5,531 bases of DNA, taken from an uncultured Mycoplasma sp. GTDB lineage: Bacteria; Bacillota_I; Bacilli_A; Mycoplasmatales; Metamycoplasmataceae. Below, one piece after another: positions 1-5,531 of this stretch (its first letter is position 1; the number at the start of each line of letters is the position of its first letter). A program made the translations under genes and the position numbers. The stretch covers positions 1-5,531 of the forward strand of contig CAMRCV010000041.1 in NCBI GenBank assembly GCA_947041065.1, written 5' to 3'. The notes beneath the pieces were generated by a model. It was given only the letters and a program-made list of their open reading frames with translations, had not been told where the DNA came from and ran no database searches.

Positions 1-1015
1 GAATGTCGCTATATTTAATTTCATTCATTAGAACAATCAAAACATCCATGATGTCATAAACAAGAGATTCATTAACTTTAATTTTATTTAGTGTTTCAAT
101 ATCAAATTCTTCAATCAATGTTTCATCTTTTGTTTTCAAGTAAAGCAAGTGATCTTTTAACATTCTAATTAATGAATTTATCAATCTTTGAATATCAACA
201 CCTTGATTTATTAACTCATCAAATAACTTCAAGGCAAGACCTACAAAATTATCTGCACAATAATTCAATATTAAAACTTGATTATCTTTAGAAGTTAATC
301 CAAAGATTTCATTTAAATCGTTTAATTTAATGTGAGAATTTGAATAAGCATTAACTTGATCTGCAATTGACAAAGCATCTCTTAAAGAACCATTTGATAA
401 TCCGGCAATCATTTCAATGACTCCAGGATCGGCCACAATTTTTTCTTTTTCAAAAACAAAGGTAACTTGCTTTTCAATTACTTCCTTGTTAATTCTTTTA
501 AAGTTATATCTTTGTACCCTGCTAAGGATGGTTAAAGGTAATTTATCAGGATCTGTTGTTGCTAAGATGAAGATAATGTGTTTTGGAGGTTCTTCTAATG
601 TTTTTAAAAGAGCATTAAAAGCACCCTTGGTTAACATATGAACTTCATCAATAATATAAATTTTATATCTAAATTTTGTTGGTGAAAATTTTACCTTTTC
701 TCTTAGTTCTCTAATTTCGCTTATTCCATTATTTGAAGCAGCATCTATTTCGATAATATCAACAGAATTATTGATAGTCATAATACAAGAATTACATGCA
801 ATTTCAATATTAATGTTATGACCACAATTAACAACATTGGCAAAAATTCTAGCAACAGAAGTTTTCCCTGTTCCTCTTGGACCAGAAAAAAGATATGCAT
901 GAGAAACCTTTTTTAATTTAATCAAATTTGTTAATGTTTTGACAATATGTGGTTGTCCTTCGACTTCGCTAAAATTAGCAGGTCTATATGTTCTGTAAAG
1001 TGCTTTATAATTCAT
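1..1015 (-). CDS. dnaX: DNA polymerase III subunit gamma/tau (clamp-loader ATPase), 3'-truncated by window edge
   Basis: This is the AAA+ motor subunit of the clamp loader, which uses ATP to open the beta sliding clamp and place it on primed DNA at the replication fork. The ATG is at 1015-1013 and 338 codons are visible; the C-terminus lies beyond the left edge. Motifs in order: N-terminal ALYRTYRP (5-12), Walker A GPRGTGKT (45-52), a zinc module with C64, C74 and C77, the signature IEIDAASNNG (88-97), Walker B IIDEVH (121-126), sensor 1 at ATT (152-154), the SRC-like arginine-finger box as SRV (165-167), and sensor 2 GSLRDA (209-214). The zinc module and DAASNNG box separate it from HolB (delta'). 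The fourth zinc cysteine, expected near residue 80, is absent: the residue there is Thr. The visible part contains no Trp. It lies downstream of the lipoprotein gene on the same strand, but it appears to have its own promoter and no Shine-Dalgarno sequence. Whether gamma and tau forms both exist cannot be judged. Confidence 0.96.
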   Translation of the reverse strand, partial: MNYKALYRTYRPANFSEVEGQPHIVKTLTNLIKLKKVSHAYLFSGPRGTGKTSVARIFANVVNCGHNINIEIACNSCIMTINNSVDIIEIDAASNNGISEIRELREKVKFSPTKFRYKIYIIDEVHMLTKGAFNALLKTLEEPPKHIIFILATTDPDKLPLTILSRVQRYNFKRINKEVIEKQVTFVFEKEKIVADPGVIEMIAGLSNGSLRDALSIADQVNAYSNSHIKLNDLNEIFGLTSKDNQVLILNYCADNFVGLALKLFDELINQGVDIQRLINSLIRMLKDHLLYLKTKDETLIEEFDIETLNKIKVNESLVYDIMDVLIVLMNEIKYSDI

Positions 1016-1030
1016 AAAACAATTTTATCA
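1016..1030 (-). promoter_or_regulatory. Candidate extended -10 promoter for a leaderless dnaX transcript
   Basis: On the minus strand the bases before the dnaX ATG read TGATAAAATTGTTTT. TG-A-TAAAAT (1030-1022) matches an extended -10 element (TGnTATAAT, one mismatch in the hexamer). The hexamer is followed by exactly six bases before the A of the ATG, which is the normal distance to a transcription start. No purine-rich ribosome binding site lies between it and the ATG, and no good -35 box is seen about 17 bases upstream. The simplest reading is that transcription begins at the start codon. In so AT-rich a spacer, TATAAT-like hexamers also arise by chance. Confidence 0.5.
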
Positions 1031-1085
1031 TTTTGTTATATAAAGTTTATAAATTTTATTTTTATTCTTTAATTTTTGTGTGGAA
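1016..1085. other. 70-bp AT-rich spacer between the lipoprotein gene and dnaX
   Basis: No gene and no convincing terminator is seen. There is a short TATAAA-G-TTTATA dyad at about 1039-1051 without GC pairs or a usable loop, so a rho-independent terminator for the lipoprotein gene is not supported. Read-through from the lipoprotein gene into dnaX remains possible alongside the promoter proposed at 1016-1030. Confidence 0.5.
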
Positions 1086-2393
1086 TTAGATATCTTTTTG
1101 AACTAATGTGTAAACAGTTGGTAAAAAATCAATTCCAGCTAAATAGTTCTCTTTGAATAGCAATAATCCATTGTTTACATTTTTATCACCTTCAGATCTA
1201 TCAGTTATTACATTTCATTCAATATTAAAAACTCATTTATCGGTCTGGAAAATAGCTTCAATACTTTTTATAGTGTCTGCGGGGATGATGGGATTAAATT
1301 CTAAACTACCAATTTTGTCTTGTAGTGTTAAAAGTTTATCTCACTCTTCTTGGGTCTTAAGTGCAGTTTTAATTGTAATTAATGTCTTTTTAAAGCTAAA
1401 TACTTGTTTTGAAATTCCAAATGTGAATCTATTTCATATTTTTTCATATTTACCATTTAATTTCACTAAGTTTTTAATCACCTTATTATCAGCTGCAGGA
1501 TTTTCAACTCAAATACCATTAGCATAAACCATTAAATCATCAAAGTTAGATACTTTAAAGTTATCAATTTCTCTTGAAATACTAGATAATTCATCGAAAT
1601 TAATTTGTTCTAATAATAATTTATTATTTGAAGTAATTCTTAGTGTTGCATCTTGAATAATTCCTTCAGCATTTTGATATGATGAAACAAAATTATTTTC
1701 TTTTAGTAATCCTAATTTTGTGTATTGTTTTTGGACAAAGTTTTTAATCATTTTACCTTCAGCAATTGCTTGATTCATTGAAATCATTTTTATTGTTTCG
1801 GTTTTAGCATTTTCTTGGCTTAATTGACCATATGTTAATCCGTCATATTTGTAATTTGTTTTTTCTTTGCTAGCAATTAAATCAGCAGCATTAAAAGCTT
1901 TTGGTTTAATTGTGATAGTACCAACAGCATAGTCATCTTTGTTGTTAATTAAATATAAAACATTACTTGAGTTTTTGATGTCTCCTATTAATTTAATTTC
2001 AAATGAATAATCTGCCAGTGAAGCCACATTTTTTGATAATTCAGTAAGTGATTCGATAAATAAAGCTGGTTCAATATAAGGTGAAGAGTCAACATATAAA
2101 TAATTTTTTAAATCCGCAATTTTTAATCTAACATCAACTAATCCTTGAACTGCAGCAACTGCAACAGCATCTTTAGTAACTAATTCTTTAGGTTTAGTTA
2201 AAAACTCATCAAGTTTAGTAATTGTTGAATCGTCGCTTCCGAAAATAGTTTTTTGAATATCGTTACCACTTTCAAAATAACCTAAATCATTAAAAGTGTT
2301 AGTTGAGCTACAAGATGCGATTGTTGCCAAAGATAAAACTGGTAATAATGCCCCTCCTAAACCAAACATGATTTTTTTCAAATTATTCTTCAC
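1086..2393 (-). CDS. Predicted surface lipoprotein, function unknown (435 aa, UGA=Trp)
   Basis: The protein begins MKNNLKKIMFGLGGALLP, a basic n-region (K2, K6, K7) and a hydrophobic core, and ends the signal with lipobox I25-A26-S27-C28. It is therefore expected to be lipidated on C28 and held on the outer face of the membrane after cleavage by signal peptidase II. The start is a GTG at 2393-2391. GAGGG at 2402-2398 sits four bases upstream, which favours it over the internal ATG at codon 9. The frame looks as if it ends after 294 residues under the standard code, but that TGA (1511-1509) is a Trp codon. Reading continues through five TGA codons to TAA at 1088-1086. The mature part has no further membrane segment, no cysteine that I see, and is rich in Asn, Lys, Ile and Leu. 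I recognise no domain. Mycoplasma surface lipoproteins diverge fast and often act as adhesins, antigens or binding proteins, but nothing here selects one role. Confidence 0.9.
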
Positions 2394-2397
2394 ACTT

Positions 2398-2403
2398 CCC
2401 TCT
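2398..2403 (-). promoter_or_regulatory. Ribosome binding site deciding the lipoprotein GTG start
   Basis: AGAGGG on the minus strand lies four bases before the GTG at 2393-2391. The only nearby ATG is codon 9, inside the signal peptide; starting there would remove the basic n-region, so the GTG is preferred. Confidence 0.7.
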
Positions 2404-2418
2404 TTTTCTTCTCATTAT

Positions 2419-2448
2419 TTTATAATATTTTAATATTTAAGGTTTCAA
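2419..2448 (-). promoter_or_regulatory. Predicted promoter of the lipoprotein gene
   Basis: On the minus strand TTGAAA (2448-2443, five of six to TTGACA) is followed after 18 bases by TATAAA (2424-2419, five of six to TATAAT). Transcription would start near 2412, giving a leader of about 19 bases that just contains the ribosome binding site. The -35 box overlaps the candidate -35 region of the divergent asnS promoter. Confidence 0.6.
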
Positions 2449-2470
2449 AAAATATTTTTTATTTTATAAT
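2442..2470 (+). promoter_or_regulatory. Predicted promoter of asnS
   Basis: A perfect TATAAT -10 box lies at 2465-2470. The -35 region 17 bases upstream (GTTTCA, 2442-2447) matches only three of six positions and overlaps the minus-strand TTGAAA. The start point would be near 2477, giving a leader of about 31 bases that includes (TAA)4 at 2473-2484 and the partial ribosome binding site AGAAAG at 2494-2499. No T-box leader or other riboswitch fits in this short leader. Confidence 0.55.
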
Positions 2471-2507
2471 TTTAATAATAATAATTAAAAATTAGAAAGA
2501 ACACCAA

Positions 2508-3845
2508 ATGAACATAAAAAAACTTTTCATAAATGAAGCAGAAATTAAAGAATTATCAATCAAAGGATGAATTACAGCAAATAGAGGTAATTCAAAAATT
2601 AGATTTCTAAATATTAATGATGGATCTGTTGTGACATCATTACAAATCGTTATTAAACCTGAGGTATCTGGTTTTGAAGAAATTGATAAATGAAGAATCG
2701 GTTCAGCAGTTTTAGTTGTTGGTGATTTTATTAAAACTTCAGGTGGAGAACAAAGTTTTGAGTGTCAAGCGAAAAAGATTGAACTTTTATCTTTGGCAGA
2801 TGAAGATTTTCCAATCCAAAAACAAGAAATCAATTTAGAAACATTAAGAGATTTGCCACACACAAGACATAGAACTAATTTATTTAGATCAATTATGTTG
2901 ATTAGATCAACTTTGTCAAAAGAAATTCATAATTTTTTTGATGAACAAGATTTTCTTTATATGCATTCACCAATCATTACATCTAATGATGGAGAAGGGG
3001 CTGGAGAAGCATTTGTTGTTGATGATGAAAGCAAAGATGCTTTTTTCTCAAAGAAAGCAACTTTATCAGTTACTGGTCAATTACATGCAGAATCTTATGC
3101 TATTGGTTTTGAAAAAGTTTATACTTTTGGACCTACATTTAGAGCGGAGAATTCAAATACTAAAAAACATGCAGCTGAATTTTGAATGTTAGAGCCTGAA
3201 GTAGCTTTTTATAAATTAAATGACATAATTAAACTTTCAGACGATATGTTGAAAAAAGTAATTACTAAAACAATTGCTAAGCACCCAGAAGAGTTTGCCT
3301 TTTTAAATGAAAAAAGTGACAACAAATTATTAACAAGTTTAAAAGAATTTTTAAAAAACCCTTTACAAACTTTGGATTATAAAGATGCTATTGAAGTATT
3401 GAAAAATGCAAAAGTAAAGTTTGAAAATGACAAAATTGAATTCGGTATGGACTTAAGTACTGAACACGAAAAGTATTTGGCAGAAATTCACTGTCAAGGA
3501 CCTGTAGCAATTATTAATTATCCAAAAGACTTCAAAGCCTTTTATATGCACTTAAATGATGATAATAAAACAGTTTCAGCTTTTGATTTATTAGTTCCAG
3601 GAATTGGTGAGTTAATTGGTGGTTCACAAAGAGAAGTAAGGCTTGATGTTTTAAAATCAAGAATGGAATCTTTGAATATTGATATAGAAGATTTACAATG
3701 ATATCTTGATCTTAGAAGGTTTGGAGATTCAGGATCTGCTGGTTTTGGCCTTGGTTTTGAAAGGTTGGTAATGTATGTAACTGGTGTTGAAAACATTAGA
3801 GATGTAATACCATATCCAAGAACTCCAGGAAACTTAAAAATGTAG
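2508..3845 (+). CDS. asnS: Asparaginyl-tRNA synthetase (445 aa, UGA=Trp)
   Basis: This cytoplasmic class IIb aminoacyl-tRNA synthetase joins asparagine to tRNA-Asn using ATP. The N-terminal OB-fold anticodon-binding domain spans about residues 1-105, and the catalytic domain follows from TRHRTNLFR. Motif 1 lies around [15 protein letters not shown]. Motif 2 is the stretch FGPTFRAE (207-214) continuing to HAAEFWMLEPE (221-231), whose HAAEFWMLEPE ending is diagnostic of AsnRS rather than Asp[11 protein letters not shown] precedes motif 3, GFGLGFER (412-419). The length is close to that of other bacterial AsnRS. Trp21, Trp62, Trp226 and Trp398 are all TGA, so a standard-code reading breaks the gene into fragments at 3183-3185 and elsewhere; it is intact under code 4. 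The ATG at 2508 follows AGAAAG with an eight-base spacer. The stop is TAG at 3843-3845. Its promoter is divergent from that of the lipoprotein gene. Confidence 0.97.
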
Positions 3846-3849
3846 TTTG

Positions 3850-3858
3850 TGATATAAT
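3850..3858 (+). promoter_or_regulatory. Extended -10 promoter for the glycosyltransferase-like/RDD operon
   Basis: TGATATAAT is a perfect extended -10 element (TG-n-TATAAT) starting five bases after the asnS stop codon. No recognisable -35 box lies 17 bases upstream, which is inside the asnS coding end; extended -10 promoters often do without one. The start would fall near 3865, giving a leader of about 42 bases. The TATAAT lies within a perfect 16-bp palindrome (3852-3867). Confidence 0.6.
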
Positions 3859-3867
3859 TAATTATAT
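3852..3867. repeat. Perfect 16-bp AT-only palindrome after asnS
   Basis: The bases ATATAATTAATTATAT read the same on both strands and are followed by TTTT. As RNA, a stem of six A-U pairs with a four-base loop is possible but weak. It could be a poor terminator for asnS, an operator over the -10 box, or a by-product of base composition. The sequence does not decide between these. Confidence 0.45.
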
Positions 3868-3894
3868 TTTAATATAAATCTTGTTGATTTAAGT

Positions 3895-3900
3895 AAGGAA
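3895..3900 (+). promoter_or_regulatory. Ribosome binding site selecting GTG 3907
   Basis: AAGGAA (3895-3900) lies six bases before the GTG at 3907, the expected spacing. The in-frame GTG at 3901 directly abuts the site and is too close to be used efficiently. Confidence 0.65.
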
Positions 3901-3906
3901 GTGAAA

Positions 3907-4899
3907 GTGGTCTCGTTAATTGCACCAATATATTCAAATAAAATACATAAATATTTTTGAAATAGTATTTTAGAACAAAGATCTGAAACTTTTGAATTAA
4001 TAATTTTAACTAATTCTATTTCAGAAGACTTAACTAACACAATTAAAGAAATTGAAAAAAAATCTAATATTAAGTTACAAGTTATTTTCACTACTAGAAA
4101 AATTGGGTTCAATGAAGTTGTTATTAATGGTTCTAAAACATCAAAAGGAACACATGCAATTGTTTTAAATGTTAGTGAACAACTTTCTAGAAATTTTGTA
4201 AATGAATTAACTGAAACTGTGAATAAAAATATTGATGTAGATATTATAGAGTTCAAAGCCGCATTTAGAGGTTTTGAAAATTGAACTCCACAAAAAAGAT
4301 GTAAACTAAAACAAAATCATGTTTTTGAATTAATCGATTTCCCTAAAGTTATTTCCTTCACTTTCCCTTTTATATCAAATAAAATATTTAAAGTTTCTTT
4401 AGCTAATGATGTAAGTAAAAAATCTTCTTACATTGAAACAAGTTCACATTTATCCTTGGAATTTTTATATATGTTATTCTTGTATGCTGAAACATATCTA
4501 TATGTCGATAAAGTGCTTTGCAATATCATTATTGAAAAGGGTGATGTTCCTAATTATTTAAGTTTTTATAAAGAATGAAAAAGTATAAAAAGTAAATATG
4601 TATTGGAAAACAAATTTATTCAAGAAATTGAGTATGCCCAAATCTTTCACATAGAAATGATAGTTCCACTTTTATATACACATAAAAGATTGGTTGATAT
4701 AATAATTCGATCAAGAGGAGTAGACAAAACACTATCTGCAAAAATATTTGAAAAAAACAAAAAATTAAGATTACAAGATTTCGCATCATTTAATTACACC
4801 AACAAATATATGTTGCTAAATTTATCTGAAACAGAATATCTAAACAAATCACACCCACCTAACAAGTGGCCAAAAATTATTAAAATTTTAAAAGAATAA
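3907..4899 (+). CDS. Family 2 glycosyltransferase-like protein, catalytic acids apparently lost (330 aa, UGA=Trp)
   Basis: The N-terminus VSLIAPIYSN (2-11), then NSILEQRSETFELIILTNS (19-37), follows the GT2/GT-A pattern (VSIIIPVYN..., SIL.Q....FEIIIVDDGS). GFNEVVINGSKTSKGTHAIVL (67-87) matches the conserved segment that leads to the DxD motif. However, the nucleotide-binding Asp pair is replaced by Thr35-Asn36, and the metal-binding DxD position reads Asn88-Val89-Ser90. The protein may therefore be inactive, or may use another site. The remainder (about 127-330) is not recognised, ends in a basic tail, and has no clear membrane segment. The GTG start is chosen by AAGGAA at 3895-3900. Trp18, Trp126 and Trp224 are TGA; Trp321 is TGG, the only TGG seen in the window. 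The stop TAA overlaps the next ATG. An active role in making glycolipid or polysaccharide is possible for the family but not shown here. Confidence 0.75.
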
Positions 4900-5531
4900 T
4901 GAAAACTGTTCAAAAACCTGCAGGATTCTGAATTAGAGTATTATCAATCTTGATAGACTTAGTGTTGTTTTGTGTGGTTGCAATATCATCTTCTTTAATT
5001 GCGATTGAGGCAAAAGATAACTCTTTTATAATTATAACTTGAGGTTATTATGTTTGAATGTTATTGGTTATATTTGAAATATTTATTTTATTTATTGTAA
5101 TACCAATATTATCCAAAGGCAGAACCATCGGTATGTGATGCTGCCAGATTAATTTAATTCCTCTTTCAAAAGAACCAGTGTGATTAATGGTTGTGAAAAA
5201 AAACCAATTGTATGGATTTCTTTGAGTCTTTAGCATTTTGGTGTCTATGAGTTTTATAAGCCCTGCTTTGGCTCAAAAAATGACTGACATATCTAAACAA
5301 CCCACAGACGGAACTTTAAAGTTAGAACCTTGAGAAGCGGCCATGTTGGCAATTCCTTCTACTACATCAGGAATTATAGTTTTTATCAATATTTTCACTA
5401 TTTTATCAATAAATATGAATAAAAACATGCGTGGTTTGAATGATAAATTAACCAACACCCAAATGATATATTCAAAAAAATATATAGAAATATTTGATGA
5501 AAAAAATAAAGTTATTTTGAAAGAAGAAATC
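4899..5531 (+). CDS. RDD family membrane protein, 3'-truncated by window edge (211 codons visible, UGA=Trp)
   Basis: RDD proteins are small integral membrane proteins named for conserved Arg, Asp and Asp residues; their roles are mostly unknown, and a transport or ion-exchange function has been suggested for some. Here KPAGFWIRVLSILIDLVLF supplies R13 and D20, GRTIGMW (74-80) is the conserved loop motif (usually GxTxGK), and RGLNDKLTNT (178-187) supplies the third conserved residue, D182. Hydrophobic segments lie at about 14-36, 48-73, 104-126 and 147-172, so the visible part probably crosses the membrane four times and ends in a charged cytoplasmic tail that continues past the edge. Seven Trp codons are all TGA. 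The ATG shares its A with the upstream TAA stop (TAATG) and has only a weak AAAAGAA upstream, so translation is probably coupled to the glycosyltransferase-like gene. Confidence 0.85.

Noticed and set aside
417..641. A 74-residue plus-strand open frame.
   Set aside because: It lies antisense to the conserved AAA+ region of dnaX and has no independent support.
1039..1051. A rho-independent terminator after the lipoprotein gene.
   Set aside because: The TATAAA-G-TTTATA dyad has a one-base centre, no GC pairs and no following U-run on the minus strand.
1509..1511. A stop codon truncating the lipoprotein at 294 residues.
   Set aside because: It is TGA, read as Trp here. Coding continues in frame through further TGA codons to a TAA at 1088-1086.
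1153..1527. A 124-residue plus-strand open frame with hydrophobic stretches.
   Set aside because: It lies antisense to the C-terminal part of the lipoprotein gene, resembles no family, and its hydrophobicity reflects the complement of Lys/Asn/Glu-rich codons.
2793..3701. Two separate plus-strand reading frames within asnS, suggesting a broken or frameshifted synthetase.
   Set aside because: They lie in the same frame and are separated only by TGA at 3183-3185, which encodes the conserved Trp226 of HAAEFWMLEPE. The gene is intact under genetic code 4.
3542..4256. Minus-strand open frames (3542-3796 and 3858-4256) opposite asnS and the glycosyltransferase-like gene.
   Set aside because: They are shadows of well-supported plus-strand genes, with no ribosome binding site or family resemblance.
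4603..4899. A separate 98-residue gene starting at ATG 4603.
   Set aside because: It is the C-terminal part of the glycosyltransferase-like frame. The TGA at 4576-4578 upstream is Trp224, and no ribosome binding site precedes the internal ATG.
5048..5458. Two short minus-strand open frames near the right end.
   Set aside because: They lie opposite the RDD-family gene, whose conserved R13, D20, GRTIGMW and D182 support the plus-strand reading.

Overview
The window comes from a wall-less bacterium (Mollicutes, a mycoplasma-type genome). It is very AT-rich, and four of the five genes stay open only if UGA is read as tryptophan (genetic code 4). I count 19 in-frame TGA codons at Trp positions against one TGG. 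The N-terminus of the lipoprotein ('...LSLATIASC') resembles surface lipoproteins of the Mycoplasma hominis group, but this is only an impression; genus and species cannot be fixed from this sequence.

Layout. On the minus strand: the 5' 338 codons of dnaX (1015 down to the left edge), and to its right a surface lipoprotein gene (2393 down to 1086). On the plus strand: asnS (2508-3845), a degenerate family 2 glycosyltransferase-like gene (3907-4899), and an RDD-family membrane protein (4899 to the right edge, incomplete). The lipoprotein gene and asnS diverge from a 114-bp spacer holding back-to-back promoters. The last two genes overlap by one base (TAATG) and form a small operon, with a good extended -10 promoter just after the asnS stop codon.

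Function. dnaX encodes the clamp-loader subunit of DNA polymerase III. asnS encodes asparaginyl-tRNA synthetase, so Asn-tRNA can be charged directly. The lipoprotein is predicted to be anchored in the outer leaflet of the single membrane and has no recognised function. The glycosyltransferase-like protein keeps the N-terminal GT2 fold signature but lacks the acidic residues that bind nucleotide-sugar and metal. Its coupling to an RDD membrane protein suggests a shared membrane-related role, but this is inference.

There is no gene-free stretch above 300 bp (spacers are 70, 114 and 61 bp) and no sign of RNA genes, CRISPR, insertion sequences or phage. I see no clear new biological system. The points most worth a second look are the possible pseudo-glycosyltransferase/RDD pair, the leaderless-looking dnaX start, and the missing fourth zinc ligand in DnaX.
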